Origin: Lutraria lutraria
Lineage: Eukaryota; Mollusca; Bivalvia; Venerida; Mactridae
Reading direction: 5' to 3'
Assembly (NCBI GenBank): GCA_964023205.1
Contig: OZ026837.1
Location: 13,245,479 to 13,309,478 of the forward strand
Length of the DNA: 64,000 nucleotides
Within the stretch, counting starts at the first letter, position 1. Each line of letters starts with the position of its first letter. The notes below the pieces were generated by a model that did no database searches, had not been told where the DNA came from, and saw only the letters and a list, made by a program, of their open reading frames with translations. The position numbers were made by a program, and so were the translations under genes. Positions 23,501-35,606 of the stretch are shown piece by piece.

Positions 23501-26500
23501 AATGCTTATTTAAACATCTAGATCAAAATTGTCATTACCGCAGTCAACATAAATCTTCTTACAATTTTGTTACCTGAAACAAAAATATTGAAAAAAATAT
23601 CTCAAAACAAGAATTATACATATAATATTATTATTGTATTTTCAGGCAGCCAATCTAAAGATATTAGTTCAGTGCGTAGCAGACTTAGTTCTGTAGAAGA
23701 TCAGTTATATTGCATTCTTACATTATTTTATGTCGTACTTTCAATCTGTCATCAATATTTGCACCGGAACGCGTCATACATCAAGAAATCTATCGTAAAT
23801 TATACTGTCAAGAATCCAGATACATGAGTTATAACCATTACACGTTACTTAGCGACGTAAAGAACTAATTGCTATGTCCATAACTACAATATAACTATAA
23901 TGCACGTGTATCAATGTGCATAATGTATAAACTATTTTACAGGTATACTTCGCCATTTGGATATTGAAGTTTCTTCAATGCACAGTAAGTATTGTTCGTT
24001 GTTATACGTATTTTGGAGCTAAGAGTATATCAACAGAGAACCCGGAAACATTATAACAAATGCTTAACAAACGCGTTTACAGTTATTACCTATATAATAG
24101 CGCGTGACTATTACCATTTCCAAACAAACTTCTTACCTACTGATGTCACATGCATAAATTGTACATTTTCTGCATGTTTATTATTTAAACTATAGCTGCC
24201 GACATTTTCAAATATCAATTTTATTGGTTGTTTTATTTCACCCATGTTTAAACTATACTTACTTATGTCATATTTTCTAAAAGAATATCTACTGGTACCA
24301 TTTTTTTTCAGGCCGATTACATTCTAGTGGGTATAGCTAAAAATTAACAGAGAAAATAAATAAAATATTATTTCCAGCAGAAGTGAAATGTTTAAACTTT
24401 CAGAAAATGTTTACTTTATATGTCGTTTGGTTTTTGAATTTTATCTGCCACAGAATTTACGAAATAATGTCACGCGTGATATTCTAAGTTGCCTATTTCT
24501 GGTTTGACTTTTATCGCATGTTAACTTGTTATTTTGCTGCCAAAGGTATAACACTTAAAACGTTTTTGACGATATTAATGGGAAAAAAAGAACTTCTGAA
24601 ATTATTGTGATATCAGTTCATTCGATAATGAGAATATATTTCTCATCATTCGTATTTACTTTATACATCTAAGTGAAGACTGGTATGGATAACACAATCG
24701 TTATGATTGTCAAAAGATGAGGATTTCGAGATCGACCATTATGCTACAAATATGCAATTTTAAATATTCTACTGACAATTGTCATTACAGTGTTAATATG
24801 CCAATATAAATTATGGTCAAACTTGGTAAACTGCATAGATAAGCTAATTTAGATATTATAGTCAAAATTGTCATTACAGTGTTAATATGCCAATATAAAT
24901 TATGGTCAAACTTGGTAAACTGCATAGATAAGCTAATTTAGATATTATAGTCAAAATTGTCATTACAGTGTTAATATACCAATATAAATTATGGTCAAAC
25001 TTGGTAAACTGCATAGATAAGCTAATTTAGATATTATAGTCAAAATTGTCATTACAGTGTTAATATGCCAATATAAATTATGGTCAAACTTGGTAAACTG
25101 CATAGATAAGCTAATTTAGATATTATAGTCAAAATTGTCATTACAGTGTTAATATGCCAATATAAATTATGGTCAAACTTGGTAAACTGCATAGATAAGC
25201 TAATTTAGATATTATAGTCAAAATTGTCATTACAGTGTTAATATGCCAATATAAATTATGGTCAAACTTGGTAAACTGCATAGATAAGCTAATTTAGATA
25301 TTATAGTCAAAATTGTCATTACAGTGTTAATATGCCAATATAAATTATGGTCAAACTTGGTAAACTGCATAGATAAGCTAATTTAGATATTATAGTCAAA
25401 ATTGTCATTACAGTGTTAATATGCCAATATAAATTATGGTCAAACTTGGTAAACTGCATAGATAAGCTAATTTAGATATTATAGTCAAAATTGTCATTAC
25501 AGTGTTAATATGCCAATATAAATTATGGTCAAACTTGGTAAACTGCATAGATAAGCTAATTTAGATATTATAGTCAAAATTGTCATTACAGTGTTAATAT
25601 GCCAATATAAATTATGGTCAAACTTGGTAAACTGCATAGATAAGCTAATTTAGATATTATAGTCAAAATTGTCATTACAGTGTTAATATGCCAATATAAA
25701 TTATGGTCAAACTTGGTAAACTGCATAGATAAGCTAATTTAGATATTATAGTCAAAATTGTCATTACAGTGTTAATATGCCAATATAAATTTTGGTCAAA
25801 CTTGGTAAACTGCATAGATAAGCTAATTTAGATATTATAGTCAAAATTGTCATTACAGTGTTAATATGCCAATATAAATTATGGTCAAACTTGGTAAACT
25901 GCATAGATAAGCTAATTTAGATATTATAGTCAAAATTGTCATTACAGTGTTAATATGCCAATATAAATTATGGTCAAACTTGGTAAACTGCATAGATAAG
26001 CTAATTTAGATATTATAGTCAAAATTGTCATTACAGTGTTAATATGCCAATATAAATTATGGTCAAACTTGGTAAACTGCATAGATAAGCTAATTTAGAT
26101 ATTATAGTCAAAATTGTCATTACAGTGTTAATATGCCAATATAAATTATGGTCAAACTTGGTAAACTGCATAGATAAGCTAATTTAGATATTATAGTCAA
26201 AATTGTCATTACAGTGTTAATATGCCAATATAAATTATGGTCAAACTTGGTAAACTGCATAGATAAGCTAATTTAGATATTATAGTCAAAATTGTCATTA
26301 CAGTGTTAATATGCCAATATAAATTATGGTCAAACTTGGTAAACTGCATAGATAAGCTAATTTAGATATTATAGTCAAAATTGTCATTACAGTGTTAATA
26401 TGCCAATATAAATTATGGTCAAACTTGGTAAACTGCATAGATAAGCTAATTTAGATATTATAGTCAAAATTGTCATTACAGTGTTAATATGCCAATATAA

Positions 26501-29500
26501 ATTATGGTCAAACTTGGTAAACTGCATAGATAAGCTAATTTAGATATTATAGTCAAAATTGTCATTACAGTGTTAATATGCCAATATAAATTATGGTCAA
26601 ACTTGGTAAACTGCATAGATAAGCTAATTTAGATATTATAGTCAAAATTGTCATTATAGTATAAGTATGCTTATTCAACTGTTACGGTAAAAAACTGTCA
26701 TTTTTGGTATAATTACAAAATAAATATGCCAATCTAAATACAATAGTCAAAATTGTCATAACATAATTATTCTGTCGAGCTTGTTTCTTGTAAAAAGAAT
26801 GATAAAGCAAAACACTAAAACATATGCATATATATAATTGACATAACACTTTAAGGTCTGTTTTGCTTGCACTTGTCTTATTGTATTTTCAGACAGCCAA
26901 TCTGAAGATATCCGTTTAGTGCGAAGCAGAGTTAGTTCTGTAGAAGGTCAGTGTGAAGTTACAGCGCATTCTGACATTATTTAATGTCGTACTTTCAGTC
27001 TGTCATCAATATATCTTATTTGCACCGGAACGCGTCATAATATCAAGAAACAATCGTAATTTTGACTTTCCAGATACATGTTTTATAACTATAACATGTT
27101 TCATAGTAACGTAAAGAACTAATCTCTTGGTCTATTCTATGGCATTTAGAAAATAAACATAGAAGCCAGTCAAAATGGAATAACATGGGATAATATGTTG
27201 GCTGCTGTAATACTTCATTTAATCATAACTACCATATAACTTTAATGCACGTACCTATATGTAACATGTATTAATTATTTTACAGGTAAACTCCGCAATT
27301 TGGATAATGGAGTTTCTTCCATGCACAGTAAGTATTGTTTATTGATACATATTTTGAAGCTAGGACTATATAAACAGAAAACGCGGAAACATTATAACAG
27401 ATGTGTCACAAACGCCTTTACACGTATAATCAAAATGCATTGAAAAAAATACATTGATCAATTAGTTTGACCAGTGACATAGATAACAGAGATAATCAAC
27501 TTCAGTTATTACCTATATAATAGCACGTATGACTATTACTTTTCCCAAAAATTGCTAATTTTGTAACAAACTTCTTACCTACTGATGACACATGCATAAA
27601 TCTTACAATTTCTGAAAGTTTATTGTTTTAACAAAAGCTGCCGAGTTTTTCAAATGTCAATTTGACTGATAGTTTTATTACAACCATGTTTATAATACTA
27701 CCTACTTTTGCCATCGTTCTTTTAAGAAAAGTCTTCTGGTCCCAATTATTTAAGCCGATTTCATTCAAGTGGGCGTAGCTAAAAAATAACTGAGAAAAAT
27801 GAGGGGCATTTGTAAAGTATTGATCTGTCTAAATTTGTACCGTTATGTAGCACGTCATCGACAAAGGGAAGTAACCCACTTACGTATAGGAAACGCACCC
27901 ACCGAGCATCTAGGACACCAAGGGAAATGGATGTTTTGGTCATATATCTATGTTTGTCTCTTACAGTAATTTCTGCTATCGTAAAACTTGCCAAGTTTAC
28001 AGTAATATGAAACAACTCAAGCGAACACGTGCACAAACACCTTGATATATAAGTTCCGATTCTTGTCAGACAGTGTGCCGCGCTGGCTCAATCGGTAAAG
28101 CGCCGGACATTGAAAGCTTTCGAGACAGACATACTTTTTTGGCGGGTTCGAGGCCGGCCACGGATCTTTTTTTTCTTTTTATTTTTTCGTTCGTTAGCGT
28201 TATGCAGGCTTCAAAACGTTCCGCAAACGCTTAGCGTTTGTTTTTTGCAATTAAAATTAAATAGAAACAGCGGATTTTGTACGTTTTGCATTAATTAATA
28301 TTCATTTCTGCAATAATAGCGATTGTTAATCGCATTTCACGTGGGATTACTGTAACGAAACAAGCCGTATGACTTTAGTTTGATATGTTGCGCTATTGTG
28401 TTATCATTGCGTGTTGGCTTATTGTCGTTGGCGGCAATATGCATATTGTACGTACGTATCTTACTGTGATCTTACTGAATTCGGTAATGCAAGCACATCA
28501 ATGTACATGCACTAACATACTATTATACTTACTCAACTAATTATATGTATACTGATTTACCATGTGTCCGACTTACATACATATGTAACCGTACATGTCC
28601 AGTCACTATATAATTGATATTAAAACAAATTGTTACTTTAACACACGCTCCGACTTACATACATATGTAACCGTACATGTTCAATCTCTATATAACTGAT
28701 ATTAAAACAAATTGTTACTTTAACACACGCGCTGCTTATGAAATTCACAAGTCAGTGATATCATTTCATTCGATAATGAGAGAATATTTCCAATCATTCG
28801 TATTTACTTTATACATCTAAGTGAAGACTGGTATGGATAACACAATCGTAATGATTGTCGAAAGATGAGGATTTCGAGATCGACCATTATGCTACAAATA
28901 TGCAAATTTAAATATTCTAGTGACATTTGTCATTACAGTGTTGATATGCTAAAATAAATTATGGTAAAACTTGTATTAATGATATAGATGAGCTAATTAA
29001 AATATAATGGTCAAAATTGTCATTATGAATTAAGTATGCGTATTCAAATGTTACGGTAAAAAAAATGGCACTCATTTTGGTATTATGGAATGAATATGGT
29101 AATTTAATTACAATGCAATCATAAGGTAAAATGGCATAACAATTATTCTGTAGATTTTGTTTCTTGTAAAAAGAATGATAAAGCAAAACACTAAACAAAT
29201 GCATATAATTGACATAACGCTTTAAGGTCTGTTTTGATTACATACTAGTATTATTGTATTTTCAGACAGCCAATCTAAAGATATGAATTCAGTGCGAAGC
29301 AGAGTTAGTTCTGTAGAAGGTCAGTGTGAAGTTATAGCGCATTCAGGAATTACCTAGTGTCGTACTTTCAATATGTCATCAATATTTGCACTAGAACGCG
29401 TCATAATAATCAAGAAGCAATCGTAATTTTGACTTTCCAGACACATGTATTATAACCATAACACGTTTCTTAGTGACGCAATGGATTATTTTATATGTCT

Positions 29501-32500
29501 ATTCAGTGACATTCAGAAAAATTCATTATGGCAAACTAGTATGAAACAAATGATAAAGGATAATATAGTGTCTGTAGTAATGTTTAATGTAATAATATCC
29601 ATAATATAGCTCTAATGCAAAACTAAAGATGTCAGTTCAGTGCGAAGCAGAGTTAGTTCTGTAGAAGATCAGTGTGAAGTTAGAATCGCTTTCTGACATT
29701 ATCTAATGTCATACTTTCAATATGTCATTAATAATGTTACCGAAACGTGTCATAATATAGAGGACGTAAAGAACTAATATCTATGTATGTTTAATGACAT
29801 TCAGGCACAATATTGTAGCTAGTCAAATATGACACTATGGAAGGCCGGTGCACCACGGTAAATGCGAAATGCTAACTGCTAAATGCCAATCGCCGAATGT
29901 GGTAGAGACAAGAAGTGCTAATATACCAAAGCTCAAATATTGCATTAGTTTAACAATAAATTACAAAAACAGTAAATGTAAGTTGCATTTAGCAATTGGC
30001 AATTAGCATTTAGCAATTCTTATTACGCAATTGGTATTTAGCAATTGCATACCTCATGAATAGTAAAATAATTATGAATTACTGTAGTTGACCTGGGTTG
30101 CCAAAGAATACCCTGAATATTCTCTATAACATCAGGTCTAAGATTGTATATTACGGGCGTGGGTAGGGTAAGATAAATTTATTGACCTAGATACAACTAT
30201 ATACTATTTATGCACAGTTATGGCAAGAAGTAAATATTGATGAGAAGATGTGACTGATACCTATAGCACGTACTGCTGTTCCATTAATTTCATTTAATAA
30301 GTAACACAAGTATTTCACAAATGACAAATGACATTTCTCAATGGGGATTTAGCAATTGGCAATTAGCATTTCGCAATGGGCATTCAGCATTGGCAATTAG
30401 CGTTTCGCATTTAGAATGGTGCACCGGACTTCCATAATGAAACAAATGCTATCAGATAATATGGTGCATGTAGTAATCTTTCCTTTTAAACTTGTAATAT
30501 CCACAATGTAGCTATAGTGCACATACATATGTGTACAAACTATTTTACAGGTAAACTCCGGACTTTGGATAATGAATGTTCTTCCCTGCACAGTAAGTAT
30601 TCTTCGTTGTTATACATATTTTGTATAGATCCGCAGAATATTGACCAGTGCGCTATAAATATGCTAATTTAGATTTTCTGCAGAGAATTGTCATTACAGT
30701 GTAGATATGGTCAAACTTTAATTGGTGTTATAAGTATGCTATTTTATCTATTATGGCCAAAATATAAATATGATAGATTTTGATCAAAATTGGCATAACC
30801 GTAGTCAACATAATTAAACTCTTCCGTCGAATTTGTTACTTGTAACAAAGGTCTGTTATATGACATTAATATGCAGAAAAAAAACATGGAAGCTATGTGC
30901 ACACAGTACCAACCGAATCTCTTTCTTTTCTGCTGGGTGCTTGGCTATCAGGGGGCGCAACGTAATGTAGCGGAAGTTTATATTTAAGCGACGCTTTTGA
31001 GAATGTTAGTAAGATGGCGGACTAAATGTGATATTTTTGTGCAAAAATGGATACGTTTTCGTAAGTTTGAACATTTTATTACATTACTGAATGTAAAGTA
31101 TATGCGCATCAGGGCCCCGTTTGAAATAATAAGACTGTTCAACCACAATCAAAACTGACAAGACATCATATATGGGGCTCTACATAATACTCCATCCCCC
31201 GAGTCTCTTTTATTTTTTCCGCCGGGTCCCGCATCTCACCATATTTTAAAGGACGAGTCTCGCATCCCATTGAAGTAAAATTCAAAAACATAATTTCGAA
31301 CATTTACAGCTATTTAATCACATATATGCGCTCATAGTAATAACAACCATTTGAGTACCACACTGTATAACCCGAAGAGCCGAGAAATCGTTAGAAATGT
31401 CTGCTGTTTTTAAAGAAAACGCGTCATTTGATAAATCAATATCCATAAATGCATTTTTTTCAAAAAAGTGAACCTTTTTAAAGACACCATAATTTACTCC
31501 CATCTATTTTCTCTCAATGTGCGAAATCCCAGCTTTCTATTCCCATTTTCCGCAGAGATATTGATGCATAAAGTCAGCCTGCCATCGTATTTTTGAGATT
31601 ATTGTAAAAGTTGTGAACCTTGCGATTTCTCGCTGAAAAATGCACGGGTTTTTCTCACAATTTCGAGTATTCATTCCTTTTTTAATAGCGAATAAATGTA
31701 CGCGATTGGTTTTGTTCGTGTCCTTCAAGATAAAATTATGTAAATTAAGCCGACACTTACTTTCCATTCGTAACTGTCGGTAACTGTGTTTGCCTGAGTA
31801 ACTGTGTTGGGCTCTTCGGGGTGTACGGTGTGAGTACATTTGGTTGTAAAGTCAATGAAAATACAAACACTTTTGATGTTTTCATGCCTGATATTAAAAG
31901 CCGAAACAAACAAGTAATTACCTTTTTTGTCAAATTGGAAACGTGAAATACGCAGCCCCAAAGCGAAATGATTACTTGTAGTCTTCTGCATAGCCAATAA
32001 ATGTGATTATGAGGCCAATATTGGCGAAAATATCTCCCCCCACTTTTTACATTTGCCTTGCCCAAAGTGAATCCCACGTCCTGTTTATTTTTCCAGCTAA
32101 GTCCCGCGTCCTGCCTGAAAATAGCCGGAATCCTGCGTCCCAATAGGGGGTATTACAGTCACAAATATGAAAGTCATTATTGAAATTGCTTTCATTCCTA
32201 TTGTCCTATACATGTACATGCATATATTTATTATGTAAAGGTCAGCAAGAAATGTCGGATTACCAGGCAAAACTGTTTATTTAAAAACATTTATCAATAT
32301 TCAACGTTCTTTCAAAATCCACATTTCTGTGATTACTATATAGAGCCAAGTCGATTGATATATAAATTTCATTCGTCGCAAATGTGAATTTCATAATTTT
32401 TGAGCAGCACGCTGAGTAAAGATTGATTAGATGTCTTCATGTGTAATTTAACAATAACCGATCTTTTAATTTTATAAGCATATTTGCCTTGAATCTAGAA

Positions 32501-35500
32501 GGCTAACATGTAGATAAACTGCATATATTTATACACAGCACCAGGGTATAGTTGCATATAAATTCTGAAAAGTTGTTATTAAAATTCATATGATGAATAA
32601 ATATATTGCATGTATGTACTTAATGGTGTCTGTGGTTGTACTCGTAACTGTCTAGCATGTTATAGTTGACATTGTTACAAATGACATCATGTAGAAAAAG
32701 AACTTAGTTATGCACTTTCTCAATCGATGTATCAATGAGATACAGTGTTGTCTGGTTGAGTAAAAATTGTTAACATCCATATCTTTGAAAGGGTTGAATA
32801 CTATTGGCCAGTGAAGCTCCCCTCTCTAAGAAATTATCATTTTGTTATTTATTTAATTCTGACATAGATTTCATCCGCTGATATTGATAGAAAGCGCGAT
32901 TTTGACTTCACGGGTCATAGGTCAACAAGTGCTTTTAGACTGCGTCTCGACGTTTCGTCACTTACGCAAAAAATTACGCATTCGTTATTTACACGTTTTC
33001 AGTGCTCCGTCGCAGAACACTTTACGTAAAGCGTATATATTGACGTAAACGTAAACTTACGCTTACGTTTTGACGTAAGTTACGCTTTGTTGATAGAACG
33101 GGGCCCAGGTGGCCGCCTGTTTTAAGAAAGCTCACAGCTTTAGTTCATGAACGTAGCTTTTGTGGTTTGGGAGCCAACTCCGGAACAATTTTCGAAGTTG
33201 GAAGTTGTGAATTGTCATCGATGTGATTTCGTTTTTAAAAGTCGTTATATGGACGTTTTAGATTAGTTTGACGTTATTGAAACACTCATAGTGTAAATTT
33301 GAATCATCTGAAGGGTTAATTTGATGTCTGTCTTTCTTGTAGCAATTTGTCGGGTCCCGCACTCCATATTTTCTCTTTTTTAGGTACTTTTTGGAGAATG
33401 TTGATAACTTCAAGCTGATTTTAGAGAATGTTGGCCGAATTAATTATTGCTTTAATCAATGTACACTAACTTAGTACGCTAACTTATGATGACTTTGTGT
33501 TATAACTATCAAAAGCGTCGCTTAAATATCAATTTTCGCTACATTACGTTGCGCCCCCTGGGCTATGGTGGGCCTTTTTTAACTAGCTGGCGGCTCACCA
33601 CATCATTTTCTAACTCAGTCTTCACTAGCTAATCTTATAGTAAGAAGCGTTAATACACATATCTTTCGGTAACTCCCTATAAAACTTTACAATTGTCTGA
33701 TATTCTTTTAAGATGCATAGATTCTCATCATCAAGTTCATTGTATATTATTTCATCTTCTTGATCGAGGATGACTCGCTCATCTTCTGAGCTAGAATCAT
33801 CCATTTCGAATCCCAATTCTCAAGGTGGGGAATCTCTATACCAACTATACAAATTCGCGTCCTTGACCCGTGATCAAAGAAGACGCATATTTTAATTTAA
33901 CTTTTATAGTTTGCTTAAAATATTTTCAACGACATAAATTTTATAGAAACAATTTCCGAAAGATTACATTCGTGTGATGCGACGCTTTTATATAATTGTA
34001 TTATTGTAAGAGGCCAGACCAATGATATCAGTTCAGGCGATAATGATAAGTATTTTCCCCATCAATCGTATTTAAGTGATACATCTAAGTAAAGACCGAA
34101 ATGGATAACACTATCGTAGTGATCGTCGAAAGATGAAGAGCTCGAGGTCCGTCCGTAGAATACTAGAATTGACCATTATGTTATAAATAGGCTAATTTAA
34201 ATGTTCTGCAGAAAATAGTCATTAGTGTAAATATGCTAATCTAACTTATGATCAAACTTGTATTAATGGTAAAGATCAATAAAAAGAATAATAAATAAAA
34301 ACACTACATCATATGCATATAATTGACATAACGCTGTAAGGTCTTTTTGATTGTACCAGTCTTATTGTATTTCCAGGCAGCCAATCTAAAGATATGAATA
34401 CAGTGCGAAGCAGAGTTAGTTTTGTAGAAGGTCATTGCACTATTATATCGCTTTCTGAATTAACTAATGTCGTACTTTCAATCTGTCATTAATATGTGCA
34501 CCGGAACGCGTCATACTATCAAGAGTCCATCGTAATTTTGACTGTTCAGATACATGTTTTATAACCAAAATACGTTTCTTAGCGAGGTAAAGAACTAATT
34601 GCTATCTCTATTAAATGACATCCAGGTAAAACATGCATAGCTGAAATGGGCCTACTGTAACCATTATTTCAATAGCTGGCGGCTCACCAACCGACCACAT
34701 TTATTCTAACCCAGTCTCAACTATGTTTCGAACCTTCCATCTCCCGCTCCTAACTACTCGGCCACGGTTGCAGTACCTATTATCTATAAGTATAAACTAT
34801 TTTACAGATAAATTAGGCACTTTGGATAATGAAGTTTCTTCCCTGCACAGTAAGTAATGTTCGTTGTTATACATAAATTTGAGCAAAGAGTATTTACCTT
34901 TTACAAACGCTTATACACATATATTATAATAAAAATGCATTGATAAATTAGTTCGTCGCTTGACCGCATGTTAACTTCAAGTTGATATTTAGCTGTCAAA
35001 TAGATCACATTTAGCATACCTTCAACGGCATCTATGGGGAAAGAACCACTAAAAGATTACATACATGAGACGTAACTCTTTCAAAGGACAAGTTTCAACG
35101 GTACATGTAATGTTTTTTCAACATATGCATTTCTTTAAGGAAATTAAATATTAAGAACGTTATATTCGGTTGATCATCAATGGCAATTATGGATTATTAT
35201 TGTTAATATTTTTACAGACAAACGTGTAGGATTTACGGCATGGGTATCAAAGCATCTGACCAATTATTCGAAAAAGAAAATCATCGTATTTGACGAAGTT
35301 GTAACAAATTATGGTGGAGGCTACAGCAACAGTACGGGTTTATTCACAGCACCACAGGCTGGGTTATACCTGTTCCAGTTTAATGTTCAGGCTTACACTC
35401 CTAAAACAGCTCATGTTGTTCTTAGAGTCAATGGATATCTAAAGTCTGAAGCCATTGTAAACGAAGGTCCAAATTTGACCGGATCTAATACTGCTGTGGC

Positions 35501-35606
35501 GTATATGAACACAGGAGATCAAGCATATGTGAGAACTGCTAGTGATCGTGCGTCTTATGGTTTATATCCATATAGAACTTCATTTACAGTCGTTTTAATT
35601 AACTAA
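20562..35606 (+). CDS. Membrane-anchored coiled-coil C1q-domain protein, modular exons
   Basis: The exons are 20562-21315, 22895-22948, 23943-23984, 26893-26946, 27286-27327, 29266-29319, 30551-30592, 34377-34430, 34808-34849 and 35218-35606, giving about 508 residues. Every junction is GT-AG and phase 1. Residues about 26-63 are strongly hydrophobic, which suggests a type II signal anchor; about 70-379 are charged, heptad-like coiled coil. Residues 381-508 form one C1q domain, with VGFTAWVS, STGLFTAPQAGLYLF and YPYRTSFTVVLI as landmarks. C1q domains trimerise and bind diverse ligands; bivalve members serve as immune lectin-like receptors, so a recognition role is inferred. There is no collagen stalk. 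An additional 54-bp exon copy at 23646-23699 has a broken donor and is left out. A possible AATAAA lies at 36024-36029. An isoform-specific exon set is likely. Confidence 0.85.
21788..21962. repeat. TGTA-rich degenerate microsatellite
   Basis: Dense tgta/atgt repeats in intron 1 of the C1q gene, directly beside the large inverted repeat that follows. Confidence 0.6.
21993..22675. mobile_element. Giant inverted-repeat (foldback) element in C1q intron 1
   Basis: The left end tatatggtggctgatttatg is mirrored at the right end as cataaatcagccaccatata. Arms of roughly 325 bp pair almost throughout around a loop of about 30 nt near 22320-22350. Within the arms are nested palindromes (cgacaaagtcgactttgtcg) and short gcgaaaa runs. 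Open frames of 66-138 residues on both strands are mirror images of one another and are artefacts. Terminal pairing extends weakly a few bases outward. A fragment with the same motif lies at 39474-39517. Confidence 0.9.
22951..23092. repeat. 30-bp minisatellite, about 5 copies
   Basis: Unit tattctaggaggttacatat plus atttcataca, beginning right at the donor site of C1q exon 2. The first copy overlaps the intron's first bases. Expansion so close to a splice donor could affect its use. Confidence 0.9.
23646..23699 (+). pseudogene. 54-bp stalk exon copy with inactivated donor
   Basis: This copy has a good acceptor (ttttcag) and reads in phase 1 like its paralogs at 26893, 29266 and 34377. The expected donor GT is AT at 23700-23701. 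Read-through meets a stop at about 23825. It is probably skipped, which keeps the frame because the exon is phase-symmetric. Confidence 0.6.
24781..26655. repeat. 89-bp satellite array, about 21 copies, in C1q intron
   Basis: Copies are nearly identical, with rare changes (tatacc at about 24976, tttgg at about 25791). The unit includes 'atgccaatataaattatggt' and 'aaactgcatagataagctaa'. Related single monomers occur in the paralogous introns near 28935, 30690 and 34215. The array lies between the 42-bp exon at 23943 and the 54-bp exon at 26893. Confidence 0.95.
28077..28185 (+). repeat. tRNA-derived SINE head with T-rich tail
   Basis: A-box-like TGGCTCAATCGG and B-box-like GGGTTCGAGGC are spaced as in a tRNA gene, followed by a T-rich run. 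The anticodon region is not tRNA-like. It is intronic in the C1q gene. Confidence 0.6.
28564..28735. repeat. Tandem duplication, about 83 bp x 2
   Basis: The block 'tccgacttacatacatatgt' through 'gttactttaacacacgc' is repeated twice with few changes. Confidence 0.85.
29622..29667 (+). pseudogene. Truncated copy of the 54-bp stalk exon
   Basis: It lacks the acceptor and the first codons (gccaatct), and the donor is AT rather than GT. It sits about 350 bp after the intact exon at 29266, within a local duplication. Confidence 0.7.
29837..30435. mobile_element. TA-flanked MITE with TGGAAG..CCGGTGCACC ends
   Basis: The left terminus tggaaggccggtgcaccac and right terminus ggtgcaccggacttcca are inverted repeats, each bordered by TA. 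Subterminal copies of 'taaatgcgaaatgctaa' and 'gcaattggcaattagcattt' are frequent. The flanks match the paralogous sequence near 29545, which lacks the element, giving an empty-site comparison. Confidence 0.8.
30949..33560. mobile_element. 2.6-kb TIR DNA element with 6-bp TSD
   Basis: The ends are CAGGGGGCGCAACGTAATG at 30949 and its exact complement ending at 33560. Inverted similarity continues through 'tatttaagcgacgctttt'. The direct repeat ggctat flanks both sides (30943-30948 and 33561-33566). Inside, a shorter inverted pair GGGCCCCGTT / AACGGGGCCC (31112 and 33106) suggests a nested element. No transposase is recognised. A possible spliced remnant frame (31047-31060 joined to 33384-33474, 34 codons plus stop) fits GT-AG rules. 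Minus-strand frames at 31537-32143 are unexplained. The element lies in a C1q intron. Confidence 0.75.
33583..33640 (-). repeat. SINE fragment (minus)
   Basis: Shares 'agctggcggctcaccac' and 'ctaacycagtctcaacta'-like sequence with the copy at 34670-34800. It abuts the right end of the 2.6-kb element. The small acidic minus-strand frame at 33625-33816 has no recognisable domain and is not called as a gene. Confidence 0.4.
34670..34800 (-). repeat. tRNA-derived SINE fragment (minus)
   Basis: Read on the minus strand it gives 'accgtggccgagtagttagg' followed by 'aaggttcgaaacatag', a tRNA-like A-box/B-box pair. It lies between C1q exons 34377-34430 and 34808-34849, ending a few bases before the acceptor of the latter. 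Confidence 0.55.

Noticed and set aside
28077..28175. Functional tRNA gene
   Set aside because: A and B boxes only; the anticodon arm and acceptor stem are not formed.
31186..32158. Additional nested TIR element inside the 2.6-kb element
   Set aside because: End similarity (taatacyccc-like) is too short and imperfect to support a call.
33625..33816. Small acidic protein on the minus strand
   Set aside because: 63 residues, low complexity, overlaps a SINE-like segment, no domain recognised.
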